The notes under the pieces were generated by a model. The model ran no database searches, was not told the origin of the DNA, and saw only the letters and a list, made by a program, of their open reading frames with translations. A program made the position numbers and the translations under genes. A stretch of 64,000 nucleotides of DNA. Source: Candidatus Oscillibacter pullicola. GTDB taxonomy: Bacteria; Bacillota; Clostridia; Oscillospirales; Oscillospiraceae. The stretch spans positions 1 to 64,000 of the forward strand of contig DWXY01000124.1 in NCBI GenBank assembly GCA_019118935.1, given 5' to 3'. Shown here in pieces: positions 1-9,668 of this stretch (position 1 is the first letter of the stretch; the number at the start of each line of letters is the position of its first letter).

Positions 1-1925
1 TCGTGTTCCAGAAGCCCGAAGGCGTCCGACAGGGTGACCCGGTCCTCCGATATGTCCTCCGGGAAGGTGAACACATCCCAATAGATCCCCGTGCCGCCGG
101 AGGGCGGCGTGTACTCCAGCACCACATGGAGGTTTCCGTCCTCCAGGCGGCAGAGATAGCAGGTGGTGCCGTAGGCGTCCCAGGAGGCGGAGATGTCATC
201 CGGCAGACTGTCCAGCTGTTGCGCGGAGAGCGCCGGATCATAGGGCGCCAGGTCTGTCAGGGGGATGGTCAGCACCGGCTCCTGCTCCGGGTACACCGTG
301 GCGACGGCGGGCTTTTCCGACAGCAGGTGGGACACGAACCAGTAGCTCCCGTCCTCCTGTGCCTGGAGCGTCACGCACTCCGTGCCGTAGCCGCCGTAGT
401 GGAAGTCCTCGAAATAGAGGCGGATGGTGCCGCCCTCCCGCTCTCCGGCGGTGAAGGTCACGTCCCCCCGGTAGTTGGTATCCCCGTGGGCCCAGTAATA
501 GGCGTCGTACTCCGGCAGATGGGAGAAGGACTCCAGTCCCACGCCGTTGGTCTCCGCCACGGTGAGACCTGTGTACTTCTCCAGAAAGGCGTCCATATCC
601 GCGGTAGAGAGGGCGTACATGGCGCAGTCCGGCGCTGTACCGCCGTAGTCCCGCCGGATCACCTCCGCCCAGCCCGCCGAGATGTCCGGGACGTCGGAGA
701 GGTCCACCTCGCCCTCCGGGATACCGCAGTAGAACAGCGCGAAGAGGTCGATGTCCTCCGGCTTCTCATACAGCGGGTTCAAAAACTGGTTGTGGATATT
801 GAAATCATTGCCGTTGAAGAACTCCTCATTGAAATACGCCACCTCGTCGCCGGTGAGAGGGCGTCCCTCTTCGGTGACGGGGACTGCCTCATCCCCCTTG
901 GCCCCGGTGAAGGTGACGGCGCAGACGCCCGCCGCCAGGGCCAGCGCCAGGAACAGGGCCGCCGCCCGGGTCTGCTGTCCCTGGGCGATGCGGGTGATCC
1001 GGTCCTTCAGCTGCCGCTTGCCTGCCGTCATGGTGGTGGCGGACAGCAGGGGAGAGCCGGGCCCCGTCCGCACCGGGATCAGGGACAGCAGGGTTTTGCC
1101 GTAGGGGATGCGTTCGCCCTCTCCCAGGGCCTGGATGGCGGCCTCGTCGCAGGCCAGCTCCCCGTCGGCCTTGGAGACGGCGGCGGCGATCCACACCAGG
1201 GGGTCGAACCAGTACACCGCCAGGCACACGCTCCGCAGCAGCGACCACAGCGGGTCCAGATGGCGGGCGTGGGCGGTCTCATGGGCCAGCACATGCCGCA
1301 GCCGCTCCGGCGTCTCCACTGCGGCGGGCGTCAGGTAAATGGCAGGCCGGACAGGTCCGAACAGGCAGGGGGAGGGGAGACCCGCCTCCACCAGATAGAC
1401 GGGGTACTTGCAGTTCTCCACGGCATAGGGCGCCCTCGTCCTCCGGAGCTTTTGCCAGAACCGCAGGTTGGTCACCAGGAACCACACCGCCATGGCGGCG
1501 ATGCCGATCAGCCAGAGGACCGTCAGCAGGTCTGCCGCCGTCACCACCCGCTCCCGGATGACCGGGTAAGAAAAGGCTTCCTCCCCGCTGGAGGGCGTGG
1601 CCGCCTCCCCGGAGGGGGAGCCGCCTCCCTCTATCTGAGGTGCGGGGGATGTGACCTGGGGCGCTGCCTCCATGGGAGAGGAGTCCAGCGGCATTCTGTA
1701 AATTTCCCGCTGTTCCAGCCGCTCCGTCACCGCCTGTCCCACCGGCTCCGCCGCCGACAGGACGGAGAAGTCCGCTCCCGGCAGGCTCACCGGCACCAGC
1801 AGCCGCACCAGCACCAGCGCCCACAGGGCATACTGGACCCGGCGGGAAATCCGGTCCCGGAAGGCCCGCCGCAGGATCAGGATCGCCAGGATCAGCACAG
1901 AAGAAGTCAACAGGATCTCACGCAT
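1..1925 (-). CDS. BlaR1/MecR1-like M56 family metallopeptidase, truncated by window start
   Basis: Minus-strand frame starting MREILLTSSVLILAILILRR at 1925, N-terminal TM segments, HVLAHETAHARHLDPLWSLLRS (HExxH-type) motif; immediately downstream of a BlaI-type repressor. Runs off the window, so absent from the ORF track. Confidence 0.85.
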   Translation of the reverse strand, partial: MREILLTSSVLILAILILRRAFRDRISRRVQYALWALVLVRLLVPVSLPGADFSVLSAAEPVGQAVTERLEQREIYRMPLDSSPMEAAPQVTSPAPQIEGGGSPSGEAATPSSGEEAFSYPVIRERVVTAADLLTVLWLIGIAAMAVWFLVTNLRFWQKLRRTRAPYAVENCKYPVYLVEAGLPSPCLFGPVRPAIYLTPAAVETPERLRHVLAHETAHARHLDPLWSLLRSVCLAVYWFDPLVWIAAAVSKADGELACDEAAIQALGEGERIPYGKTLLSLIPVRTGPGSPLLSATTMTAGKRQLKDRITRIAQGQQTRAAALFLALALAAGVCAVTFTGAKGDEAVPVTEEGRPLTGDEVAYFNEEFFNGNDFNIHNQFLNPLYEKPEDIDLFALFYCGIPEGEVDLSDVPDISAGWAEVIRRDYGGTAPDCAMYALSTADMDAFLEKYTGLTVAETNGVGLESFSHLPEYDAYYWAHGDTNYRGDVTFTAGEREGGTIRLYFEDFHYGGYGTECVTLQAQEDGSYWFVSHLLSEKPAVATVYPEQEPVLTIPLTDLAPYDPALSAQQLDSLPDDISASWDAYGTTCYLCRLEDGNLHVVLEYTPPSGGTGIYWDVFTFPEDISEDRVTLSDAFGLLEH

Positions 1926-2298
1926 GTTCCTCGCCTCCCGCTCGTTCCAAAATAGCGGACAGCTCCGCGATATCCGCCTCCGTCAGCTGGCGGCTCTCCA
2001 CCATGGCACTCATCATCAGGCCCAGGCTGCCGCCGTAGACCCGGGAGAGGAAGCTCTCCGTCTCCGCCGCGGCGGCGTCCTCACGGTCCACCGCGGGGAA
2101 GTATTGCTTGGCCCGGCCGCCCTCCTGGTGCCGGACGGCGCCCTTGGCCTCCAGCCGGGACAGCATGGTGATCACCGTGTTCTTGCTCCAGCCTGTGTCC
2201 TCCTTCAGGGAGGCCGTCAGCTCCATGATGGTCCGGGGGGACTGCTCCCACAGCCGGTTCATCAGCTTCCACTCGCTGTCGGACAGGTTCACCTGCAT
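1918..2298 (-). CDS. BlaI/MecI/CopY family transcriptional repressor
   Basis: 126 aa, MQVNLSDSEWKLMNRLWEQSPRTIMELTASLKEDTGWSKNTVITMLSRLEAKGAV winged-helix signature; overlaps the M56 gene start. Confidence 0.92.
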   Translation of the reverse strand: MQVNLSDSEWKLMNRLWEQSPRTIMELTASLKEDTGWSKNTVITMLSRLEAKGAVRHQEGGRAKQYFPAVDREDAAAAETESFLSRVYGGSLGLMMSAMVESRQLTEADIAELSAILERAGGEEHA

Positions 2299-2315
2299 AG
2301 TCTCACCTCCATGGT

Positions 2316-2371
2316 ATACGAGTGTCTACCTGGTCTTCTGATTGGACCATATCAAATAGGTAGACATTTGT
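2316..2371. promoter_or_regulatory. Putative BlaI-type operator pair upstream of blaI
   Basis: TATACGAGTGTCTA and TAGACATTTGTCAA both fit TA-N-AC-N4-GT-N-(T/A)A; perfect 8-bp inverted repeat GTCTACCT (2324-2331) / AGGTAGAC (2358-2365). Confidence 0.5.
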
Positions 2372-2423
2372 CAACCTCAAATTGGTAACAAAAGCGGCAA
2401 ACCGGCAACAGCCGTTTCCCGCC

Positions 2424-2452
2424 TTGACCGGAAGGGGATTTTGCCGTAAAAT
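2424..2452 (+). promoter_or_regulatory. Sigma-A-type promoter upstream of pcrA
   Basis: TTGACC-N17-TAAAAT. Confidence 0.6.
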
Positions 2453-2493
2453 AGGGGCCGAGACTTTTGAGATGGATGGAGAACGGGGAACAT

Positions 2494-4983
2494 ATGGAAG
2501 ACTTCAAACAACGCTACATCGCCGCCCGCCGGGCGGTCATCGCCCAGGACTTATCCAGGCTGAACCCCATGCAGCGCCAGGCCGCCATGACCACGGAGGG
2601 TCCGCTGCTGCTGCTGGCGGGCGCCGGCAGCGGCAAGACCACGGTGCTGATCCAGCGGGTGTACAACCTGCTGACCTACGGCCGGGGAAGCGATTCGGAA
2701 GAGGTGCCGGCCTGGGCCACGGAAGAGGATCTTCGATTTCTGGAGAGCTTCCCCGCCCGGCCCACGGAGGAGGACGTCCGCAGGGCCCGGCGGCTCTGCG
2801 CCGTGGACGCGCCCAAGCCCTGGGAGATCATCGCCATCACCTTCACCAACAAGGCGGCGGGGGAGCTGAAGGACCGGCTGGCCGCCCGGCTGGGGCCGGA
2901 GGCCAACGACATCTGGGCCTCCACCTTCCACTCCGCCTGCGTGCGCATCCTGCGGCGGGACATCGACCGGCTGGGGTTCGACAAGGACTTCACCATCTAC
3001 GACACCGACGACTCCAAGCGGGTCGTCAAGGACATTCTGAAGGAGCTGAACCTGGAGGAGAAGACCTTCCCGCCCCGGAGCGTCCTGGCAGCCATCAGCC
3101 ACTCCAAGGACCAGTATGAGACGCCGGAGGACTTTGCCAAGCGGTACGAGGCGGCGGGGGACTGGAAGATGACCCGCATCGCCAAGATCTATGCCGCCTA
3201 TGTGAAGAAGCTCCGCGCCGCCAACGCCCTGGACTTTGACGACATCATCTTTCACACGGTGACGCTGCTGCAGCAGGAGCCCGAGGTGCTGGACTACTAC
3301 CAGCGCAAGTTCCGCTACGTGCTGGTGGACGAGTACCAGGACACCAACCATTTACAGTACCTGCTGACCAGCCTCCTGGCGGGGGGCTACAAAAACCTCT
3401 GCGTGGTGGGCGACGACGACCAGTCCATCTACCGCTTCCGGGGGGCCAACATCGAGAATATCCTGAACTTCGAGGAGCAGTACCCCAACGCCCGGACCAT
3501 CCGGCTGGAGCAGAACTACCGCTCCACCCAGAACATCCTGGACGCGGCCAACGCCGTCATCTGCAACAACCAGGGCCGCAAGGGCAAGACCCTCTGGACC
3601 GACAACGGCGGGGGCGACGTGGTCACCGTCAGGACCACCTTCAACGAGAGCGACGAGGCCAACTATGTGGCCGGGGACATCCTGATGGGGGTGAACCGGG
3701 GCAGGAACTTCCGGGACACGGCAGTCCTCTACCGGATGAACGCCCAGTCCAACGCCCTGGAATACGCCATGAAGCGCAACGGCATCCCCTATAAAGTAGT
3801 GGGGGGCATGAAGTTCTTCGACCGGGCGGAGGTCAAGGACATGCTGGCCTACCTGTGCGTGCTGAACAACCCCCTGGACGACCTGCGGCTGCGGCGGATC
3901 ATCAACAACCCGCCCCGGGGCATCGGCGCCACCACGCTGGACAAGGTGGCGGCGCTGGCGGAGAGCCAGGGGGCGTCGCTGTACGAGATCATCCGCAACG
4001 CGGACCTGTTCCCGGAGCTGAAAGCGTCTTCCGCCAAGCTGCTGAAGTTCGCGGACCTGATCGACGGCCTGCGGCGGGCGGGCACGGAGCTGGCCCTGCC
4101 GGAGTTCTACGACGCCGTCTGCGACCAGACCGGCTACGTGAAGGCCCTGGAGGAGAAGAACGACATGGAGAGCCGGGGCCGCATCGAGAACGTCCAGGAG
4201 CTGAAATCCAACATCGTGGGCTTCCTGGAGCAGCAGCCCGAGGACGCCACCCTCTCCGGCTTCCTAAACGAGATCGCCCTGTACACGGACCTGGACAGCA
4301 TGGAGAATGGCGACGACTGCGTCACCATGATGACCATCCACTCCGCCAAGGGGCTGGAGTTCCCGGTGGTGTACGTGGTGGGTATGGAGGAGGGGATCTT
4401 CCCCGGCTCTTCCGCCCAGTACGACCAGGAGGAGCTGGAGGAGGAGCGGCGGCTCTGCTACGTGGCCATGACCCGGGCCAAGGAGAAGCTGACCCTCACA
4501 AACTGCCGGCAGCGGATGCTGTACGGCCGCACCAGCGCCAACCGGGCCTCCCGGTTCCTGGACGAGATCCCGGAGGAGAACATGCGCTGGGAGAGCAAGC
4601 CGGAGCCCCGCTTCGGCGGTATGGAGCACGACGGCACCTTCGGCGGCGACCGGTACGAGGACGGCTGGGGCAGCTCCCCCGCCCGCGCCGGCGGCTCCTG
4701 GAGCAGCGGCGGCGTCCACAGCTACCAGGCCCCGGCCCAGGCGCCCCAGCGGCCCCTGGCCTCTGTCCAGCAGGCGGCCTCCGCCCGGAAGAACGCCGCC
4801 CCGGCGGCGCCTCTGCTGCAATTACAGCAGGGGGACATGGTGGAGCACACCGCCTTCGGGCGCGGCATGGTGCTCTCCGTCCGGCCCATGGGCGGCGACG
4901 CCCTGGCGGAGGTGGCCTTTGACACCGTGGGCAAAAAGAAGCTGATGCTGAAATCCGCCGGCGCCCACATGAGGAAACTGTGA
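2494..4983 (+). CDS. pcrA: ATP-dependent DNA helicase PcrA/UvrD
   Basis: UvrD motifs: LLAGAGSGKTTVL, FTNKAAGELKDRL, VDEYQDTNHLQY, GDDDQSIYRFRGA, VALTRA-like YVAMTRAKEKLTLTN. Start MEDFKQRY preferred over upstream 2467. Confidence 0.95.
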   Translation: MEDFKQRYIAARRAVIAQDLSRLNPMQRQAAMTTEGPLLLLAGAGSGKTTVLIQRVYNLLTYGRGSDSEEVPAWATEEDLRFLESFPARPTEEDVRRARRLCAVDAPKPWEIIAITFTNKAAGELKDRLAARLGPEANDIWASTFHSACVRILRRDIDRLGFDKDFTIYDTDDSKRVVKDILKELNLEEKTFPPRSVLAAISHSKDQYETPEDFAKRYEAAGDWKMTRIAKIYAAYVKKLRAANALDFDDIIFHTVTLLQQEPEVLDYYQRKFRYVLVDEYQDTNHLQYLLTSLLAGGYKNLCVVGDDDQSIYRFRGANIENILNFEEQYPNARTIRLEQNYRSTQNILDAANAVICNNQGRKGKTLWTDNGGGDVVTVRTTFNESDEANYVAGDILMGVNRGRNFRDTAVLYRMNAQSNALEYAMKRNGIPYKVVGGMKFFDRAEVKDMLAYLCVLNNPLDDLRLRRIINNPPRGIGATTLDKVAALAESQGASLYEIIRNADLFPELKASSAKLLKFADLIDGLRRAGTELALPEFYDAVCDQTGYVKALEEKNDMESRGRIENVQELKSNIVGFLEQQPEDATLSGFLNEIALYTDLDSMENGDDCVTMMTIHSAKGLEFPVVYVVGMEEGIFPGSSAQYDQEELEEERRLCYVAMTRAKEKLTLTNCRQRMLYGRTSANRASRFLDEIPEENMRWESKPEPRFGGMEHDGTFGGDRYEDGWGSSPARAGGSWSSGGVHSYQAPAQAPQRPLASVQQAASARKNAAPAAPLLQLQQGDMVEHTAFGRGMVLSVRPMGGDALAEVAFDTVGKKKLMLKSAGAHMRKL

Positions 4984-5651
4984 TGCTGGAGATACAGAAC
5001 TGGATGGAGCAATACTGCGGGGCCGTCCGGGCCGCCTTCGGGGACCGGGTGCGGTACATCGGCCTCCAGGGCAGCCGGGGCAGGGGAGAGGCCGGACCGG
5101 ACAGCGACATCGACGTGGTGTGCATTCTGGACAGCTGCTCTCTCCAAGACCTGGAGACCTACCGGGCAGCCGTGAAGGACCTGCCGGACCGGGACAAGCT
5201 GTGCGGCTTCGTCTCCGGTGCGGCGGAGCTGGCGGCCTGGGACCGGGGGGAGCTGTTCCAGTTCCGCCGGGACACCACCGACTGGTGCGGCCATCTCTCG
5301 GACCTGCTGCCGCCGGAGGAACCGGGGGACGCCCGCCGGGCCCTCCAAACCGGGGCCTGCGGCCTGTATCATCTCTGCTGCCACAACTTCCTCCACGGCA
5401 GAAGCCGGGAGGCGGTGGCGGAGGCCTACAAATCCGCCGTGTTCCTGCTGCAGGCCAAGCTGTATGTGGAGCAGGGGATCTACTGCCGCCGGAGATCAGA
5501 CCTGGAACAGCACCTGACCGGGCCGGACCTGGAGATTCTGCAAACTGCCCAGGCCCTGAAAGCAGGGGCGTGCCGGGAGGACCTGACGGCCCTCACGGAC
5601 CGGCTGTTTGCCTGGTGCCGGGACGTGATCGGCCGGCAGAAAGCAACCTGA
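4983..5651 (+). CDS. Nucleotidyltransferase-domain protein
   Basis: GLQGSRGRGEAGPDSDIDVVCIL matches GSxxxG-xxSDxD nucleotidyltransferase motif; start overlaps pcrA stop. Confidence 0.75.
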   Translation: MLEIQNWMEQYCGAVRAAFGDRVRYIGLQGSRGRGEAGPDSDIDVVCILDSCSLQDLETYRAAVKDLPDRDKLCGFVSGAAELAAWDRGELFQFRRDTTDWCGHLSDLLPPEEPGDARRALQTGACGLYHLCCHNFLHGRSREAVAEAYKSAVFLLQAKLYVEQGIYCRRRSDLEQHLTGPDLEILQTAQALKAGACREDLTALTDRLFAWCRDVIGRQKAT

Positions 5652-5659
5652 ACAGCAGA

Positions 5660-5695
5660 GGGCCCGCCGTTTTCGGCGGGCCCTGGTGTTTTATG
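5660..5695 (+). terminator. Rho-independent terminator
   Basis: AGGGCCCGCCG-TTTT-CGGCGGGCCCT followed by GGTGTTTTAT. Confidence 0.8.
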
Positions 5696-5707
5696 TGTGA
5701 TCGGGGG

Positions 5708-5772
5708 CGGGAGGTCCGTTCCATTGCACGGGGGATCAGCCATGCTGACGGCTGGGCGGATGCACCCCCTAC
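5708..5772. repeat. Solo end fragment of the 0.7-kb foldback element family
   Basis: GTCCGTTCCATTGCACGGGGGATCAGCCATGCTGACGGCTGGGCGGATGCACCCCC resembles the L end of copies A and C. Confidence 0.55.
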
Positions 5773-6380
5773 GGCTCCACCCGAATGCCGAGAATCCGAG
5801 CCACCACCGCGGCCTGGGCGGCGTTGATGACGCCCCCCTTCAGCTCCCGGCAGGTCTCCGACAGCACGATCCGGTCCAGGGTGCAGGCCGTCAGGTCCAT
5901 GCCGGCGAGGCTGGTGCGGAACAGCTCCGCCCCGGTCAGGTCCGCCTTTTCCAAGGCTACCTTTTTCAGGCGTATCTCCGAGAGCGTAGACTCTGTGAAG
6001 TCACATTCCTTCACAGAAATACGCTCCCAGACGCCGCCGGAAAAGTTGACATAACGAAGCAGAGTCTCCTCCAGAACGCTGTCCTTCCACCGGGAGCGGC
6101 GCAGGTCCGCGCCGTCCCATTTGCAGCCGGAGAGGCGGCAGTCCTTCCAATAGGTGGCGGAGAGGCGGCAGTTTGCCAGGAGACAGCCGGTGAAGGTGCA
6201 GCCGTAAAAGGCGGCGCCGGTGAAATCGCAGTTCCGGAGGCGGCAGGACTGGAACCGGCAGTCCCGGAAGTCCAGGCCGGAGCCGTCCAGCCCCTCGGCG
6301 GTTTCCTGGGAAAGGACCGCGGCGGAGAGAACTTCTCCCGCCTCCCGCGCCGCCTCCAGGGCTTCAGGCAGGCCGCTCAT
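5769..6380 (-). CDS. Pentapeptide repeat-containing protein
   Basis: 203 aa with tandem A/C-(D/N)-(L/F)-x-x repeats (FRDCRFQSCRLRNCDFTGAAFYGCTFTGCLLANCRL). Confidence 0.85.
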   Translation of the reverse strand: MSGLPEALEAAREAGEVLSAAVLSQETAEGLDGSGLDFRDCRFQSCRLRNCDFTGAAFYGCTFTGCLLANCRLSATYWKDCRLSGCKWDGADLRRSRWKDSVLEETLLRYVNFSGGVWERISVKECDFTESTLSEIRLKKVALEKADLTGAELFRTSLAGMDLTACTLDRIVLSETCRELKGGVINAAQAAVVARILGIRVEP

Positions 6381-7027
6381 GGGCGGGGCTCCTGCCGGGG
6401 CGGGAGCAGCAGCTCCTCAAAGCTCCGGATATACACGTCGCAAAATCCCCGCATGGCCGCCTCGTCCTGGGCGAAGAAGCCGTCGTAAACGCCCACCACC
6501 CGCATCTTTGCCGCCCGGGCACCCTTGCAGGCGGAAAGGCTGTCGTCGAACACCGTGCAGTCCTCCGGCGCCACGCCGTAGTGCTTTGCGGCGGCGCGCC
6601 ACAGGGCCGGGGCCTTTTTCTCCAATCCCAGGTCGTGGGCCAGGGTGACGCCCTCGAAGTACTTCATCAGGTCCAGGTTCGTCAGGGCGGTGCGGCAGTG
6701 CTCCGGCACGCTGGAGGTCACCACCGCCATCCGGCGGCCCTCTGCCCGGCACTGCTTCAAATACGCCCGGACGCCGGGCTTCACCGTGACGTGGGCGTAT
6801 GCGTCCCTGGCCATCTCCATCCACTCGGCGATGATCTCCTCGCAGGACTCCGTGAGGCGGCAGTACTCCTTGGTGAACTTGGCGGCCAGGGGCAGGATGG
6901 TATGGGCTACGCCCTCGTAATAGGCGTGGGTGTATGGCATGCCCCGCCGGGCCAGAAATTCCCGGTCCACGTTTTTCCAGACGCCGTTGGAGTCGATCAG
7001 CGTCCCGTCCATGTCAAACAGCAGCAT
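6377..7027 (-). CDS. HAD family hydrolase
   Basis: MLLFDMDGTLIDSNGVW (HAD motif I), VVTSSVPEH, CTVFDDSLSACKGARAAKM. Confidence 0.88.
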   Translation of the reverse strand: MLLFDMDGTLIDSNGVWKNVDREFLARRGMPYTHAYYEGVAHTILPLAAKFTKEYCRLTESCEEIIAEWMEMARDAYAHVTVKPGVRAYLKQCRAEGRRMAVVTSSVPEHCRTALTNLDLMKYFEGVTLAHDLGLEKKAPALWRAAAKHYGVAPEDCTVFDDSLSACKGARAAKMRVVGVYDGFFAQDEAAMRGFCDVYIRSFEELLLPPRQEPRP

Positions 7028-7184
7028 GGGCCGCCTCCTTTTCCCGGGGAGGAACCGGGTCTTGCCATTTCCGCCCCGTTGTGTTAAAATTTCCACTTGT
7101 TCGCGGCTCTTGGCCCCGGACATCAAATCTGCGGGAGTTTGCAAAAGTAAAGTATAGCATAGATCCTGGTGAGGAGCAAGTCCG

Positions 7185-8111
7185 ATGAAAGTCAATCACA
7201 TCCGTCAAAATGTATTCCCCGTGCTGGCGGCTCTGATCTGGGGCACCGCCTTCGTGGCCCAGAGCGTGGCCGCCGACCATGTGGGTCCCTTCACCTTCAC
7301 CGCCGCCAGAAGTGCGGTGGCCTTCGTGTTTCTGCTGGTGCTGTGTCTGGTGTTCCGCTGCCTGCGGCGGCGGGACTTTCAGGAGGAGGCCCAGGCCAGG
7401 CCCGGGTCCCGGCGAGATCTTGTGATCGGCGGCGCCTGCTGCGGCGTGGCCCTGACAGTGGCCACCAACCTCCAGCAGATGGGGCTGGAGACCACCAGCT
7501 CCGGCAAGGCGGGGTTCATCACGGCCCTCTATATCGTCATCGTGCCCATCGCGGGGATTTTCCTCCGCCAAAAGGCGCCCCGGGCCATCTGGCTCAGCGT
7601 GGCGCTGGCGGTGGCGGGGCTGTACCTGCTGTGCGTGCAGGAGTCCTTTTCCATCACGGAGGGGGACTGGTACGTGCTGCTGTGCTCCTTCTGCTTCGCC
7701 GGGCACATCCTGCTGATCGACCACTTCACCGGGAAGGTGGACGGGGTGGCCCTGTCCTGCGTGCAGTTCCTGGTGATGGCGGTGCTCTCCGCCGGGCTGA
7801 TGCTGGTGATGGAGACGCCCGACTGGGCGGGGCTGCTGGCCTGCATCGGGCCCGTCCTGTATGTGGGCATCTTCTCCAGCGGCGTGGGGTACACCCTCCA
7901 GATCCTGGCGCAGAAGGACTCCAACCCCACGGTGGTGTCCCTGCTGCTGAGCCTGGAGTCCGTGTTCGCCACCATCGCCGGGGCGCTGATCCTGGGGGAC
8001 CGGATGAGCGGGAAGGAGTACCTGGGCTGCGTGCTGATGCTGGCGGCGGTAGTGCTGGCCCAGCTGCCGGACTTCCGGAAAAAGCAGGCGGCGCCGGCGC
8101 CGGAAAAGTGA
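7185..8111 (+). CDS. EamA/DMT family transporter
   Basis: 308 aa, ten hydrophobic segments, ALIWGTAFVAQSVAADHVGPFTFTAARS EamA start. Confidence 0.9.
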   Translation: MKVNHIRQNVFPVLAALIWGTAFVAQSVAADHVGPFTFTAARSAVAFVFLLVLCLVFRCLRRRDFQEEAQARPGSRRDLVIGGACCGVALTVATNLQQMGLETTSSGKAGFITALYIVIVPIAGIFLRQKAPRAIWLSVALAVAGLYLLCVQESFSITEGDWYVLLCSFCFAGHILLIDHFTGKVDGVALSCVQFLVMAVLSAGLMLVMETPDWAGLLACIGPVLYVGIFSSGVGYTLQILAQKDSNPTVVSLLLSLESVFATIAGALILGDRMSGKEYLGCVLMLAAVVLAQLPDFRKKQAAPAPEK

Positions 8112-8120
8112 ATCGTTCAG

Positions 8121-8158
8121 CAGGGATGCCGGTTTTTGGCGTCCCTGTTGATTTTTGG
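8121..8158 (+). terminator. Rho-independent terminator
   Basis: CAGGGATGCCGGTTTTTGGCGTCCCTG then TTGATTTTT. Confidence 0.7.
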
Positions 8159-8222
8159 TTGGACAAACGCGGCGGCTTGTGGTATACTGCTATCCTGTAT
8201 GAGTATGTAGCGAGGTGATTCC

Positions 8223-8942
8223 ATGCGCATCGACGTGCTGGGCGTCGGCTTTGACAACCTGACCATGGCAGAGGCCGTGGAGCGGGGGATGGAGCTGGTC
8301 CGCAGTCCGGGCCCCCACTATGTGGTGACCCCCAATCCGGAGATCGTGGAGGTCTGCCGGGAGGACAGCGGGGCCAGGGCCGCGGTGAACGGCGCGGATC
8401 TGGTGCTGCCGGACGGCATCGGCGTCATCAAGGGCGCGGCCATGCTGGGGACGCCTCTGAAGGAAAAGACGCCGGGCATTGAATTCGCGACCCATTTGAT
8501 GGATAAACTGGCGGAGGAAGGGAAGTCCCTCTACCTCCTGGGCGCCAAGCCCGGCGTGGCGGAGCAGGCGGGGGAGAAGCTGGCCGCGGCCCATCCGGGA
8601 CTGCGGATTGCCGGCACCCACGACGGCTATTTCAAGGAGGACGGCCCGGTGGTGGAGGCTATCCGCCAAAGCGGCGCGGACGTGGTGTTCGTCTGCCTGG
8701 GTGCCCCCAAGCAGGAGAAGTGGATGGCGGAGAACGGCGCCGCCACGGGCGCCCGGCTGCTGTGCGGCCTGGGGGGCAGCCTGGACGTATTCGCCGGCGT
8801 GGTGGAGCGGGCCCCGAAATTCTGGACCGACCACGGGCTGGAGTGGTTCTACCGCCTGTGCAAGGAGCCCCGCCGCATCGGCCGCATGATGAAGCTGCCG
8901 CTGTTTTTAATCCATGTCAAGCAGGAGAAGAGACGCAGATGA
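8223..8942 (+). CDS. WecB/TagA/CpsF family glycosyltransferase
   Basis: VVTPNPEIVEVCRED, LVLPDGIGVIKGAAMLG, VFVCLGAPKQEKWMAEN family motifs. Confidence 0.92.
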   Translation: MRIDVLGVGFDNLTMAEAVERGMELVRSPGPHYVVTPNPEIVEVCREDSGARAAVNGADLVLPDGIGVIKGAAMLGTPLKEKTPGIEFATHLMDKLAEEGKSLYLLGAKPGVAEQAGEKLAAAHPGLRIAGTHDGYFKEDGPVVEAIRQSGADVVFVCLGAPKQEKWMAENGAATGARLLCGLGGSLDVFAGVVERAPKFWTDHGLEWFYRLCKEPRRIGRMMKLPLFLIHVKQEKRRR

Positions 8943-9607
8943 GCGGAAAACTGATCGTATTCGAGGGCACGGACGGCTCCGGCAAGGCCACCCAGGCAAA
9001 GCTCCTGTGCGAGACCCTGGCCCAGCGGGGCATCGCGTATCGGGAGATCGACTTCCCCCGGTACGGCAACCCCTTTGCCGAGCCGGCGAACCTCTACCTC
9101 CACGGTGCCCTGGGCAACAGGCCCGGGGACGTGAACGCCTACGCCGCTTCAGTGCTGTACGCCGTGGACCGCTTCGCCTCCTACAAGGAGGACTGGGGCG
9201 GGTTCTACGAGGAAGGCGGCATCGTGGTGGCCAACCGGTACACCACCTCCAACGCCGTCCACCAGGCGTCCAAGCTCCCGGAAGGGGAGCGGCGGGAATT
9301 CCTGGACTGGCTCTTTGACCTGGAATACGGCCGCATGGGCCTGCCCGCGCCGGACCTGGTGCTGTACCTGGACCTGCCCACAGAGGTGTCTGAGAGGATG
9401 CTCCGGCACCGGGAACAGGCGACCGCCACCGCTGCGGACATCCACGAGCAGGACGGGGACTATCTCCGCCGCTGCCGGGAGAGCGCCCGTGAGATCGCCC
9501 GGGACCTGGGCTGGTCGGTGATCGACTGCGCCGCCGGGGACGCGCCCCGGACGGTGGAGGACATCCGCCGGGAGGTGCTCTCCCGGGTGGAGCCGCTGCT
9601 GAGATAG
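8939..9607 (+). CDS. tmk: dTMP kinase-like P-loop nucleotide kinase
   Basis: MSGKLIVFEGTDGSGKATQAKLLCETL P-loop, DRFASYKEDW, VVANRYTTSN; ATGA overlap with upstream gene. Confidence 0.85.
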   Translation: MSGKLIVFEGTDGSGKATQAKLLCETLAQRGIAYREIDFPRYGNPFAEPANLYLHGALGNRPGDVNAYAASVLYAVDRFASYKEDWGGFYEEGGIVVANRYTTSNAVHQASKLPEGERREFLDWLFDLEYGRMGLPAPDLVLYLDLPTEVSERMLRHREQATATAADIHEQDGDYLRRCRESAREIARDLGWSVIDCAAGDAPRTVEDIRREVLSRVEPLLR

Positions 9608-9629
9608 GGGCTGTCCCCAACGGGAGCAA

Positions 9630-9660
9630 AGAAAATGGGACGAACACGCCCCATTTTCCC
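9630..9660. terminator. Bidirectional terminator between convergent genes
   Basis: AAAATGGGACGAACACGCCCCATTTT inverted repeat. Confidence 0.55.
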
Positions 9661-9668
9661 CGCCGCTG

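Noticed and set aside
3-1955. 650-aa plus-strand ORF
   Set aside because: Antisense shadow of the M56 peptidase gene in GC-rich DNA; no domain-like sequence.
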